64,000 bases of DNA, taken from an alpha proteobacterium BAL199. GTDB taxonomy: Bacteria > Pseudomonadota > Alphaproteobacteria > Thalassobaculales > Thalassobaculaceae. The position numbers and the translations under genes were made by a program. The notes beneath the pieces were generated by a model. That model worked only from the letters and a program-made list of their open reading frames with translations. It did not search any database and was not told the origin of the DNA. Position 1 is the stretch's first letter. The number at the start of each line of letters is the position of its first letter. Positions 1 to 7,752 of this stretch are shown here, one piece after another. The stretch covers positions 62,001 through 126,000 of the forward strand of contig ABHC01000010.1 of assembly GCA_000171835.1 (NCBI GenBank), in the 5' to 3' direction.

Positions 1-1073
1 TCACCGACAACCCGATCATCATCAACCTGCCGTCGACCGTCGAGATGTCGACCCCGAACATCTTCGCCGACCAGATCGAATGGATGCACCGCCGGTTCAC
101 CCGACGCGACCGCATCGTGCTGTCGGTCCATCCGCACAACGACCGGGGAACCGGCGTCGCCGCCGCCGAACTGGCCGTGATGGCCGGCGCCGACCGGGTC
201 GAGGGCACGCTGTTCGGCAATGGTGAGCGCACCGGCAACGTCGACATCGTGACCCTCGGCTTGAACCTGCTGACCCAGGGCGTCCATCCGATGCTCGACT
301 TCTCCGACATCAACGGGCTGATGGAGGTAGCCGAGTACTGCAACCAGTTGCCGATCCACCCGCGCCATCCCTACGCCGGCGAATTGGTGCACACCGCGTT
401 CTCCGGCTCGCATCAGGACGCCATCAACAAGGGCATGAAGGCGATCCAGGCCTCGAACTCCGGCCTGTGGGAGGTGCCGTACCTGCCGATCGATCCGCAC
501 GACATCGGCCGATCCTACGAGGCGGTGATCCGGGTCAACTCGCAGTCCGGCAAGGGCGGGATCGCCTATGTCCTGGAGCACGACCACCACATCCGGCTAC
601 CTAAGGAATGGCAGGCCCAGTTCAGCCAGGTGATCCAGCGCTTGACCGATGCCTCCTCGCAGGAGATCTCCAGCCAGGAAATCTGGAACGCCTTCGAGAC
701 CGAGTACGTCACCCAGCCGAACGGCGAATTCGACCTGATGTCGTTCGAGGCGGCGCGGGTGCCGGGCTCGAACCAGACCGTCCGCATTGAGGCGGTGGTG
801 AAGCGCAACGGCGTCGAGCACACCATTGAGGCCGAAGGCAACGGACCCGTGAACGCGTTCTCGCGGGCCATGCGGGTGGCGTTCGACCTCAAGTTCAAGC
901 TGAAGGATTACGCCGAGCACACCCGCTCGGTCGGCTCCGACGCCGAAGCTGCGGCCTATATCGAACTGAAGGCGCCGGACGAGAACGGGCGCAGCGTCTT
1001 CGGGGTCGGCATCGCCACCGACATCACGCTGGCCCCGGTGAAGGCGGTGGTCAGCGCTTGCAACCGCTTGTGA
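1..1073 (+). CDS. leuA: 2-isopropylmalate synthase, 3' part
   Basis: This enzyme condenses acetyl-CoA with 2-oxoisovalerate, the first committed step of leucine biosynthesis. The gene enters from the left edge; the reading frame is open from base 3 and about 356 codons are present. The first residues contain NPIIINLPSTVEMSTPN, followed by the metal-binding SVHPHNDRG and by FGNGERTGNVD, all typical of LeuA in the HMGL-like TIM barrel. The last 110 or so residues look like the LeuA dimerisation/allosteric domain that binds leucine. The long spacer between barrel and tail suggests the roughly 560-residue LeuA type. The gene ends with TGA just before a hairpin. Identification is firm; the missing N-terminus is upstream of the window. 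Confidence 0.95.
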   Translation, partial: TDNPIIINLPSTVEMSTPNIFADQIEWMHRRFTRRDRIVLSVHPHNDRGTGVAAAELAVMAGADRVEGTLFGNGERTGNVDIVTLGLNLLTQGVHPMLDFSDINGLMEVAEYCNQLPIHPRHPYAGELVHTAFSGSHQDAINKGMKAIQASNSGLWEVPYLPIDPHDIGRSYEAVIRVNSQSGKGGIAYVLEHDHHIRLPKEWQAQFSQVIQRLTDASSQEISSQEIWNAFETEYVTQPNGEFDLMSFEAARVPGSNQTVRIEAVVKRNGVEHTIEAEGNGPVNAFSRAMRVAFDLKFKLKDYAEHTRSVGSDAEAAAYIELKAPDENGRSVFGVGIATDITLAPVKAVVSACNRL

Positions 1074-1083
1074 CACTCCGAAC

Positions 1084-1128
1084 GGGGCGGACATCAACGC
1101 TCACGACACTGTGTCCGCCCCTCATTCG
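1084..1128 (+). terminator. Hairpin after leuA, probable terminator
   Basis: GGGGCGGACA at 1084-1093 is perfectly complementary to TGTCCGCCCC at 1112-1121, with an 18-base loop, starting 11 bases after the leuA stop. The following bases (TCATTCGTTTC) are only partly T-rich, so this may be a weak intrinsic terminator or an RNA 3'-end stabiliser. Confidence 0.55.
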
Positions 1129-1383
1129 TTTCACCTCTGGTTCTGTGCCCAGGGCGATACCACATGTTATCCACACCCGGACCGGCGTGGCGGCGCACCC
1201 TGCCCCCGCGCCGCGCTACTCCTAGGCTCCTCTCGACGGTCCGGGCCGCTTGAGTGAGGCTTACGCCTCTTCTCGCGCGAACGGGCCGATCCGCTCCATG
1301 CCCCCGGAGCCGGGTCGGCCCAACCCCCCCGCCATTCCCAGGTTCCCCTTGCACGTCGCTCGTTCCTACGGTTTCGTGACGGC
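1129..1383. other. Non-coding gap, leuA to phosphoesterase
   Basis: This 255-base stretch follows the leuA hairpin and presumably holds the promoter of the phosphoesterase gene. I see only a small hairpin (GAGGC TTAC GCCTC near 1256-1269). I see no convincing promoter, RNA gene or small ORF with a ribosome site. Confidence 0.4.
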
Positions 1384-2166
1384 ATGGTGACAATCGAACA
1401 CAGTGATTGGACGGATGCGCCCAAACCGCTTCACACGGACCATCTGATCTGCGCGGTCGGCGACGTCCACGGTCGCGCCGATCTGCTTGATCCGCTGCTG
1501 GAGACGCTCGCCGACGACGCTCGGGTGCCGGGCGTTTCCCATGTGACCTGCGTGTTTCTCGGCGACCTGATCGACCGCGGCGACCAGTCGCTGGAGGTGC
1601 TGGGCCTCGCCGCCGGTGGTCTCGGTGCCTATCTCGGCGACCGTCTTCCGGTCGACGACGTCCTGCTTCTCGGCAACCACGACGCCTGGCTGAAGGCTGC
1701 GTTCGAGGACGCGCTGACGCCGGAAATGATCGAACTGTGGGCCGCCAATGGCGGACAGCCGACCTGGCAGTCTTTGCGGATTCCACCGATGACGCCACCG
1801 AGCAAGCTGGCCGCCGCCCTGCGCAGATCGGTGCCAGATTTCGTGCAGGAGGCGGTGCGCGGCATGCAGGGATACCGGCAGATCGGCGACTACGTGTTCG
1901 TTCATGCCGGGCTCGATCCGCGCCGGCCGTTCGATGATCAGCCGCTCGAGATTATCACCTGGATCCGTCACCCGTTCCTGCACCCGGCCGAGCCGTGGCC
2001 GTTCGACACGGTGGTGATCCACGGTCACTCGCCGGAAGATCCGCTTGAGGAGCCGACGGTCGAGCGTCATCGCATCAACCTGGACACCGGCGCGGTGTTT
2101 ACCGGGGTGCTTACCGCGATCGAGATGCGCAACGACCGCTATCGCTTCGTTCAGGCCAAGGGTTGA
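1384..2166 (+). CDS. Metallophosphoesterase (Ser/Thr phosphatase-like)
   Basis: The 260-residue protein has the calcineurin-type phosphoesterase motifs in order: GDVHGR (residues 26-31), GDLIDRG (60-66), GNHD (97-100), then VFVHAG and HGHS near residues 175 and 212. These are the ligands of a two-metal centre. The family includes bacterial PrpA/PrpB-like protein phosphatases and Ap4A hydrolases; the sequence does not settle which substrate is used. The ATG at 1384 is followed directly by GTG and has only a weak ribosome site. The gene stands alone between leuA and the opposing gluQ, 9 bases from the gluQ stop. The protein has no signal peptide, so it should be cytoplasmic. Confidence 0.85.
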   Translation: MVTIEHSDWTDAPKPLHTDHLICAVGDVHGRADLLDPLLETLADDARVPGVSHVTCVFLGDLIDRGDQSLEVLGLAAGGLGAYLGDRLPVDDVLLLGNHDAWLKAAFEDALTPEMIELWAANGGQPTWQSLRIPPMTPPSKLAAALRRSVPDFVQEAVRGMQGYRQIGDYVFVHAGLDPRRPFDDQPLEIITWIRHPFLHPAEPWPFDTVVIHGHSPEDPLEEPTVERHRINLDTGAVFTGVLTAIEMRNDRYRFVQAKG

Positions 2167-2175
2167 TCGGCACGG

Positions 2176-3015
2176 TCAAAGCCCCACCATCGTCCTGATA
2201 TCGGCCGATATCCGCCCGGCCTTGCGCAATTCCTGCAACGTCAAGCTGCGATCCCGCTTGGCATAGCGCCGGCCTCGCGCGTCAGTCAGCAGGGGGTGAT
2301 GGCTGTAGATTGGAGACTCGAATCCCAGCAACGCCTGCAGCAACCGGTGGACATGAGTGGCCTGGAACAGGTCTTCGCCACGGACGATCCGGTTGACGCC
2401 CTGCAGCGCGTCGTCGACCACGACCGCCAGATGATAGCTGGTCGGCGTGTCCTTGCGGGCCAGCACGACGTCCCCGAAAACCTCGGGTGTCGCCACCTGT
2501 TCGCCGTGCCGGTCGTCGGTCCAGACGACCGGGCCGACCCGCTCAATCGCCGCCGCCATACGCAGGCGCAACGCGAAGGGCTCGCCGCTTGCCAGACGCT
2601 CGGCGCGCTCACCGGCCGGCATCAACCGGTCGGTATCCACCACCACCGGTCCTTCGGGACCTTGCATCGGCTGGTAGTGTGGCGCCGACAGCGCTGCATC
2701 AAGTTCCCTGCGGCTGAGGAAGCAACGGTACAACAGCCCCATATCCTCCAGCCGGTCGAGCGCCGCGCGATAGTCGGCCATATGCTCGGACTGCCGGCGC
2801 ACCGGCCGCTCCCACTCCAGGCCGAGCCACCCCAGATCCTCCTCGATCGCCGCGACGAACTCCTCGCGGCAACGACCGGTGTCGATATCCTCGATCCGCA
2901 GGATGAACCGGCCCCCGGCGGAGCGTGCCGCCTCATAGGCGAGGAGCGCGGAGTAGGCATGGCCGAGATGCAGCAGGCCGGTTGGGCTGGGGGCGAAGCG
3001 GGTGGCGACGGTCAT
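2176..3015 (-). CDS. gluQ: Glutamyl-Q tRNA(Asp) synthetase
   Basis: This is a stand-alone paralogue of the glutamyl-tRNA synthetase catalytic domain. It attaches glutamate to queuosine at the wobble position of tRNA(Asp). The start contains RFAPSPTGLLHLGHA, the class I HIGH-type signature, followed by LRIEDIDTGRC. Near the end YAKRDRSL is the degenerate KMSKS loop. At 279 residues it lacks the anticodon-binding domain of full-length GltX, as expected for GluQRS. I chose the ATG at 3015 because homologous sequence begins exactly there; an upstream in-frame ATG at 3066 would add 17 unlikely residues. The gene converges on the phosphoesterase gene. Confidence 0.92.
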   Translation of the reverse strand: MTVATRFAPSPTGLLHLGHAYSALLAYEAARSAGGRFILRIEDIDTGRCREEFVAAIEEDLGWLGLEWERPVRRQSEHMADYRAALDRLEDMGLLYRCFLSRRELDAALSAPHYQPMQGPEGPVVVDTDRLMPAGERAERLASGEPFALRLRMAAAIERVGPVVWTDDRHGEQVATPEVFGDVVLARKDTPTSYHLAVVVDDALQGVNRIVRGEDLFQATHVHRLLQALLGFESPIYSHHPLLTDARGRRYAKRDRSLTLQELRKAGRISADIRTMVGL

Positions 3016-3106
3016 TGACAGGCCTGGAGCGATGGCTGAGAAGTTTCTCAACCGATTGATGTCCATCTTCCACCGGCGCTTTGCTCTGCGATCCGGAGCC
3101 TAGAAC

Positions 3107-3575
3107 ATGAACAACCTGCCCCCCGCCGTCATCCCCCCGTTCACGACAATCCCAACCCCTCTGCCGGTCGGCACTCGCGACCGGCTGGCCGGTTTAATTC
3201 CATGCGGCGGCAAAGCGACACTCTACGATCTGTTCGTACTCGACGGCGGGCTTGCGACCGACGTGATGTCGCATTACACCCGAAACATTGCACCAATCGT
3301 GGAGCGCATTTTTGGGCTGCGCGTGTGTGTTTGGCCCCAAATCTCGACTGCTCGTCACAACACCGCCGAGAATACGGACTTCCACAACTGGCACACTGAC
3401 GCGTGGTTCTTTGATCTGCTCTCAGACGACGGCATGACGGTCTGGCTCCCGTTCGACGACGTCGGGACCAAAGCACCGAGCTTGGAGTTCGAATTAGACA
3501 ACCAAATTATCACCCCAGTCCTCAAAGCAGGTCAGTCGTTGGCTTTTGGAATGCACGCCCGACATCGGACACAGC
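3107..3575 (+). pseudogene. Oxygenase-like gene truncated by IS6
   Basis: About 156 codons remain before the IS6 left end cuts the gene at 3576; the frame then runs into the element and stops at 3628. The remnant is clearly homologous to the intact gene at 29471-30106. Shared blocks are AGL-P-GGK-T, RHN-A--TD-H-WHTD--FF, FDDVG--APS-EF and RHRTQ. The HTD and the later RHRT fit an H-x-D...H iron-binding facial triad of the phytanoyl-CoA dioxygenase/cupin-like kind, which is an inference. The cut falls immediately after RHRTQ, so roughly 60 C-terminal residues are lost, including a probable substrate-binding arginine. Its codon usage is visibly less GC-rich than that of its neighbours, which suggests transfer. 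A ribosome site (CGGAG) precedes the ATG. Confidence 0.8.
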
Positions 3576-3592
3576 GGTGTTGTCACGTTAAC
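3576..3592 (+). repeat. IS6 left terminal inverted repeat
   Basis: GGTGTTGTCACGTTAAC. It is the exact reverse complement of 4375-4391, and the match stops at the next base outward on both sides, which fixes the element ends. Confidence 0.93.
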
Positions 3593-3637
3593 GTGCCTGA
3601 GGTTGCGGGTTCAATGATCCGGGCGTAGGCGGTGTCG

Positions 3638-4339
3638 ATGCAAACAGAGAAAATCAGCTACAAGCGCCACCGCTTTCCGCCTCAGATCATTTCTCATGTT
3701 GTCTGGCTCTACGCCCGGTTCAACTTGAGCCTGCGCGAGGTCGAGGAGCTTATGCTGGAACGTGGTGTGGACGTTTCGTATGAGACGATCCGGCGCTGGA
3801 CCGTCAAGTTCGGTCCCCGGATCGCCCACGTTCTGCGGCGACGGCAGCCTCGCCCTGGTGATGTTTGGCATCTGGACGAAGTCGTCGTGAAGATCGCGGG
3901 CCGGTCATACTGGCTGTGGCGCGCCGTCGACCAACACGGTGTCGTTCTTGAGGAAATCTTACAATCGAAGCGAGACAAGCGCGCTGCAAAGCGGCTTTTG
4001 ATCAAGCTGATGAAACGTTGGGGCTTCGTGCCCAAAAGGATCATTACGGACAAACTGCGCTCATATGGGGCCGCCAAGCGCGAGGTCGCGCCTGGCCTTG
4101 ATCATTGGTCACACAAGGGGCTCAATAACCGCGCCGAGAACAGCCACTTGCCCTTCCGAAAACGAGAGCGGGTGATGCAAGGCTTCCGATCACCGGGTGG
4201 ATTACAACGCTTCGTGTCTATGCAATCCGCAACCCGCAATCGTTACTCTGTCCCAGCCCGCCGTCGTTCCGCCCTCACCATTCGCTACCATCGGCTCGAA
4301 GCGTTCGAAGCTTGGAAATCCGCGGCACATGCCGCTTGA
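3638..4339 (+). CDS. IS6-family transposase
   Basis: This DDE transposase of 233 residues catalyses replicative transposition of the surrounding element. The N-terminal third contains an HTH-like segment (FNLSLREVEELMLERG, then SYETIRRW). The catalytic residues appear as D80 in WHLDE, D138 in IITDKLRSYG and E167 in NNRAENSH, with the family's RKRERVMQGF following. It appears full length and intact. I chose the ATG at 3638; a GTG two codons upstream is also possible. The gene occupies almost all the space between the terminal repeats, as is normal for IS6. Confidence 0.95.
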   Translation: MQTEKISYKRHRFPPQIISHVVWLYARFNLSLREVEELMLERGVDVSYETIRRWTVKFGPRIAHVLRRRQPRPGDVWHLDEVVVKIAGRSYWLWRAVDQHGVVLEEILQSKRDKRAAKRLLIKLMKRWGFVPKRIITDKLRSYGAAKREVAPGLDHWSHKGLNNRAENSHLPFRKRERVMQGFRSPGGLQRFVSMQSATRNRYSVPARRRSALTIRYHRLEAFEAWKSAAHAA

Positions 4340-4374
4340 TCAACGACCGGCATGCCAACTTGCTAACTCGACGA

Positions 4375-4391
4375 GTTAACGTGACAACACC
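4375..4391 (-). repeat. IS6 right terminal inverted repeat
   Basis: GTTAACGTGACAACACC, the exact reverse complement of 3576-3592. The truncated gene at 4392-4583 abuts it directly. Confidence 0.93.
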
Positions 4392-4583
4392 CTCCCAGGC
4401 TAGGTGGAAAGGTCCCATGCGCGCCTCGGCGTAGAACCGCACCGAGCCGTCGGGCTGTTCCTCGCGACGGATCGGATGCTTCGGCAGGCCAGACGCCTCG
4501 TTGAAGCGCGCGGTGTCGGCTAGTACCGGCCAGACAACGTGCGGAGGATGATCGAACTCCCATTCGACGACATGCGTGGCCAT
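4392..4583 (-). pseudogene. N-terminal stub of DUF5939-type cyclase
   Basis: Sixty-four codons survive, starting MATHVVEWEFDHPPHVVWP and continuing ADTARFNEASGLPKH, before the gene is cut by the right end of the IS6 element. Beyond that, the frame reads into the terminal repeat. From memory this opening resembles the SRPBCC-like N-terminal region of adenylate/guanylate cyclases with DUF5939, whose cyclase domain would have been encoded to the left and is gone. The start codon and upstream GAGGGAAG ribosome site are intact, so a short hybrid peptide could still be made. Assignment to the cyclase family is moderate; the truncation is direct. Confidence 0.7.
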
Positions 4584-4619
4584 GGCTTCCCTCCGTTGCC
4601 GTCGTCTGCCCGCCGGGCG

Positions 4620-5450
4620 CTACCGCTTGTCGCGTCGGGCCGCCTCGTATTCCTCGCCGAGCGGACCGTAGAATGCCGACGAGAACCCGGCCGCCTCGCG
4701 CGCCGGCACGTTGAACGGCGGCTTCACTCCGCCGCGGAACCGGGCACGGACGATCTCCTGCCACGTTGATACGGGCTCCAGCCCGCGCTGGATGCACAAA
4801 TAGTCGAACCAGCGCTTGCCGACGGCCACGTGCCCGATCTCGTCGTCGTAGATGATCTGGAAGATGTCGGCCGACGCATCGTCGCCCACCGACCGCAGCT
4901 TGGCGACCATCGCCGGCGTGACATCAAGTCCGCGCGCCTCAAGCACCAGCGGCACCACCGCATGGCGGGCCAGCGGATCATCCATCGTCTGTTCGGCCGC
5001 CTGCCACAGCCCGTCATGGGCGGGCATCGCCCCGTAGCGGGACCCCATCGCCTCCAGCCGGTCGGCCAGCAGTAAGAAATGCTTGGATTCCTCGTCTGCC
5101 ACCCGCACCCAATCGTCGACATAGGCGCGCGGGAAGCCGGCGTCCGGGAACCGGGCAACCGCATCCCACGCCAGGTCGACGGCGTTCAACTCGATGTGCG
5201 CGATCGCATGCAGCAGCGCAATCCGGCCGGCGGGCGCAGCGGTGATCTTGCGCTTGCGCATGGCATGCGGTGACAGCAGCGGTGGTTCCGCTGGCCGTGC
5301 CGGTCGGTCCGGCAAGGTAACACGGCTCGGCATGGCGAGGCCGCCATCACGCCAAGCCGTGGCGACCGCTCGCCCGGCGGCTGCCTTGCCGCGCGCGTCG
5401 GCAGTACTCAGGACAGTGCGGGCCGCCTCGCCGATATCACTGCTGGTCAT
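4620..5450 (-). CDS. DUF455 ferritin-like protein
   Basis: This 276-residue protein of the DUF455/COG2833 family has an unknown biochemical role. The helical core has the carboxylate-rich metal-binding pattern of ferritin-like diiron proteins: HAIAHIELNAVDLAW, then ADEESKHFLLLADRL, then YDDEIGHVAVGKRWF. These give Glu/His ligands on successive helices. The family is often described as resembling tRNA-modifying or oxidase diiron proteins, but the substrate is not known. The protein has no signal peptide. The gene lies 36 bases after the start of the opposing-frame cyclase stub and reads in the same direction; it may have been its neighbour before the IS6 event. Family assignment is confident, function is not. 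Confidence 0.85.
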   Translation of the reverse strand: MTSSDIGEAARTVLSTADARGKAAAGRAVATAWRDGGLAMPSRVTLPDRPARPAEPPLLSPHAMRKRKITAAPAGRIALLHAIAHIELNAVDLAWDAVARFPDAGFPRAYVDDWVRVADEESKHFLLLADRLEAMGSRYGAMPAHDGLWQAAEQTMDDPLARHAVVPLVLEARGLDVTPAMVAKLRSVGDDASADIFQIIYDDEIGHVAVGKRWFDYLCIQRGLEPVSTWQEIVRARFRGGVKPPFNVPAREAAGFSSAFYGPLGEEYEAARRDKR

Positions 5451-5698
5451 GTCGGTCGATTGGATGTGCGGGCCATGGGAACCTAGTGCGACCGTGCTGC
5501 GTTCGCGTCAACCGGAACAGATTTTCCGCCATGCTTTCTCCAATGCTCAACGACCGGTCGATGAACAGAATCATCGGTCACAGCGCCGTGAGCAACGGAA
5601 CCAGCCGGCCGACCGGGCACTTTCCCTAGGGTGCATCCGGAGGACACCGTCTTTAGCGGGATCCTCCCAGCTACCACTCCACCAGACCGGAGGGCCCT

Positions 5699-6145
5699 TT
5701 GGAAAAGCTTGCCGCGATCCTCGCCGTGATGGTCATCGCCGTCACACCCGCCCTTGCGATCGACGGATGGGTCGTCCGTGAGAGTTCGGGGTCGGCCGCC
5801 GAAACCGCCGACCGGCTGGTCGCCGCCGTCGAGCAGGCCGGCGCAACCGTCTTCGCCAGAGTCGATCATGCCGCCGGTGCCAAGACGGTGGGCGAGGACC
5901 TGGATCCCACCGTGCTCGTGATCTTCGGCAACCCCAAGATCGGTACCGCGATCATCAAGGCCGATCGACGGGCGGCTCTCGACCTGCCGCTGCGCGTCCT
6001 GATCTGGGAGGAGGACGGGGTCACCCGGATCGGCTACGAGCGCCCGAACACTCTGAAGACCCGCTATGGCATCAAGGGCGCCGATGAGGCATTTGCGAAG
6101 ATGACCGGCGCGCTCGAGAAGCTGACCACAGCGGCGTCCAAGTAA
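5699..6145 (+). CDS. Secreted DUF302 protein
   Basis: The 148-residue protein begins with a hydrophobic signal sequence ending near VTPALA (residues 15-20), so it is likely periplasmic. The remainder is a DUF302 domain: repeated cleavable-type pattern AAETADRLVAAVEQAGATVFARVDHAAGA, then VLVIFGNPKIGT and DLPLRVLIWEEDG. DUF302 folds are small alpha/beta domains with no established activity. Translation starts at TTG with a good ribosome site (GGAGG at 5689-5693). The stop is 47 bases before the left end of the second insertion element, so the gene itself is untouched. Confidence 0.8.
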   Translation: MEKLAAILAVMVIAVTPALAIDGWVVRESSGSAAETADRLVAAVEQAGATVFARVDHAAGAKTVGEDLDPTVLVIFGNPKIGTAIIKADRRAALDLPLRVLIWEEDGVTRIGYERPNTLKTRYGIKGADEAFAKMTGALEKLTTAASK

Positions 6146-6188
6146 ACCGGCCGTCGGGGCACGAAAGCGAACGCCCGGTCGGAGCGCC

Positions 6189-6192
6189 CTAG
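6189..6192. repeat. Target duplication CTAG, left copy
   Basis: CTAG directly abuts the left inverted repeat of the element, and the same four bases abut the right repeat at 7749-7752. Because CTAG is palindromic, it also looks like an extension of the inverted repeats. Confidence 0.75.
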
Positions 6193-6209
6193 CAGGCTGT
6201 TGAAGAAGT
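6193..6209 (+). repeat. Second element, left inverted repeat
   Basis: CAGGCTGTTGAAGAAGT, the exact complement of 7732-7748. Confidence 0.9.
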
Positions 6210-6269
6210 CGATGGAGCGGTAGCTGGTGGCATGATTCACTGGATCGGGTAGATGGTCGAGGTGGATCG

Positions 6270-7411
6270 ATGCGCGTCGGTGATGACGGTTCAGGAGAGT
6301 TGTTCAGCTACGTCGACCTTGAGGCTCGGGTTCGCCGGGACCACCCGCTGCGGGCGATCCGGGAGATTGCGAACGCGGCTCTGGATACGCTGAGCGAGGA
6401 CTTTGCGGCGCTGTACTGTCGGATGGGCCGTCCGTCGATCGCACCAGAGCGGCTGCTTCGGGCGATGCTTCTGCAGGCGTTCTACTCGATCCGCTCGGAA
6501 CGCCAGCTGATGGAGCGGCTGGAATACGACCTTCTGTTCCGCTGGTTCGTCGGGCTCGGTCTGGACGACGCAGTGTGGGACCATTCGACGTTCTCGAAGA
6601 ACCGCGACCGGTTGCTGGCGGGAGAGATCGCCGGTCGGTTCCTGGCGGCGGTGCTGGCTCAGCCGCGGGTGAAGCGGCTGCTGTCCAGCGAGCACTTCTC
6701 GGTCGACGGCACGCTGATCGAGGCGTGGGCCAGCTTGAAGAGCTTCAAGCCGAAGGACCCCGGCGCCCCTCCATCCGCGGGCGATGGCAACGGCGGAGAC
6801 CGCAACGCATCGGTCGACTTCAAGGGCCAGAAGCGCTCAAACGCGACGCACGCCTCGACGACCGATCCCGATGCGCTGCTGTACCGCAAGGGACCGGGGA
6901 TGGAGGCACGACTGTGCTACATCGGCCACGGGCTCATGGAGAACCGTTCGGGCCTGATCGTCGACACCCGGCTGACCCGGGTATCGGGCCACGCCGAGCG
7001 GCTGGCGGCGCTGGAGATGATCGAGCCCTGGGGCGACCGTTCGAGTGCCGTCACCCTCGGCGCCGACAAGGGCTACGATGCCCGCGACTTCGTGATGGAA
7101 CTGCGCGAGGTGAACGTGCGCCCACATCTGGCGCAGAACACCAGCAACCGGCGTTCCGCGATCGACCGCCGCACCACCCGCCATCCGGGCTATGCGGTGA
7201 GCCAGCGCATCCGCAAGCGGATCGAAGGTGAAGCGAGACCGTGAGCGAAGCTTGCGTAAGCTCGCTTCACGGCGGCTGGATCAAGACCGTGGCCGGGATG
7301 CGCAAGACCCGGTTCCGCGGCCGGGAGCGCGTCGACTTGGCCTTCACCTTCGCGGCCGCCGCCTACAACTTGGTGCGGCTGCCCAAGTTGCTGGCCGAGG
7401 TGCAGTCATGA
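6270..7411 (+). pseudogene. Transposase broken by 43-base insertion
   Basis: Codons from ATG 6270 encode a DDE transposase with an N-terminal DUF772-type domain (PLRAIREIANAALD, then RMGRPSIAPERLLRAMLLQ). The catalytic region includes HFSVDGTLIEAW and TLGADKGYDARDF. After RKRIE (codon ending 7226) the frame is destroyed by the palindromic insert at 7228-7270 and stops at 7244. The remaining C-terminal part (GWIKTVAGMRKTRFRG and on to KLLAEVQS) resumes in another frame at 7274 and ends with TGA at 7409-7411. The break falls right at the conserved catalytic glutamate/lysine motif, so the encoded enzyme should be inactive. Confidence 0.88.
7228..7270. repeat. 43-base palindromic insert in transposase
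   Basis: GTGAAGCGAG at 7228-7237 is perfectly complementary to CTCGCTTCAC at 7261-7270, with a 23-base centre that itself contains the partly complementary GAGC and GCTC. It replaces about three codons expected between RIE and GWIK and shifts the frame. It looks like a small palindromic repeat unit, but I found no second copy of its arms in this window. Confidence 0.65.
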
Positions 7412-7752
7412 CCGCGCCGATGGGCTGCCAGTTGATCGGCCGGTGGCGGATCGTTGAAGCCGACATCTGGGATCGCGACTACCTTGACCTGGTCGAGCCG
7501 GCGAAGATGGTCATCGAGGCTGGCGGACACGGCGAGATCGCCTTCGGGGCCATGCAGGCCGGGCTCGACATCGAATACGCCCGCACCCTGGTGTTCTTCA
7601 CCTGGGAGGGCTTCGACGAGATGGACCACGTCCGCGGCACCGGATCCGCCGAACTCCAGGACGACGGCACCATCGAGATCGAGTTCGCCTACCACCTGGG
7701 CGACGAAGCTACCCTCAAAGCCGAACGCGTCACTTCTTCAACAGCCTGCTAG
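7408..7752 (+). CDS. Conserved passenger protein of IS element
   Basis: This 114-residue protein is encoded inside the element. Its ATG overlaps the transposase stop (ATGA), suggesting coupled translation. The sequence GRWRIVEADIWDRDYLDLV is characteristic of a small conserved family of unknown function that I recall mostly as stand-alone hypothetical proteins. It is acidic and rich in beta-strand-like alternation (FFTWEGFDEMD, IEIEFAYHLGDEA). The reading frame continues through the right inverted repeat, and its TAG stop is contributed by the flanking CTAG. The last dozen residues are therefore set by the element end and target site. No catalytic motif is recognisable. Confidence 0.65.
   Translation: MTAPMGCQLIGRWRIVEADIWDRDYLDLVEPAKMVIEAGGHGEIAFGAMQAGLDIEYARTLVFFTWEGFDEMDHVRGTGSAELQDDGTIEIEFAYHLGDEATLKAERVTSSTAC
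7732..7752 (-). repeat. Second element, right repeat plus CTAG
   Basis: ACTTCTTCAACAGCCTG at 7732-7748, exactly complementary to the left repeat, followed by the second CTAG copy at 7749-7752. That CTAG also supplies the stop codons of both the passenger gene and the opposing ParB-like gene. Confidence 0.88.

Larger units (their letters stand above)
3576..4391 (+). mobile_element. IS6-family insertion sequence
   Basis: This is an 816-bp element with perfect 17-bp terminal inverted repeats and one transposase gene, a usual size for IS6. The 8 bases outside the left end (GACACAGC) and the right end (CTCCCAGG) differ, so there is no target duplication. Both flanking genes are truncated at the element borders. 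This is what replicative IS6 transposition with an adjacent deletion, or recombination between two copies, would leave behind. Confidence 0.93.
6193..7748 (+). mobile_element. IS1182/IS5-type element with passenger gene
   Basis: This is a 1556-bp element bounded by perfect 17-bp inverted repeats (CAGGCTGTTGAAGAAGT at 6193-6209 and its complement at 7732-7748) and flanked by CTAG on both sides. It encodes a DDE transposase, now broken, and a second small gene that overlaps the transposase stop. The CTAG target and transposase layout recall the IS1182 group, though IS5-related naming is also possible. The intact ends and target duplication mark a simple transposition rather than a rearrangement. 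Confidence 0.88.

Noticed and set aside
3576-3628. Apparent C-terminal tail of the oxygenase-like gene
   Set aside because: The codons after 3575 lie inside the IS6 end and are not homologous to the intact paralogue, so I ended the gene at the IS border.
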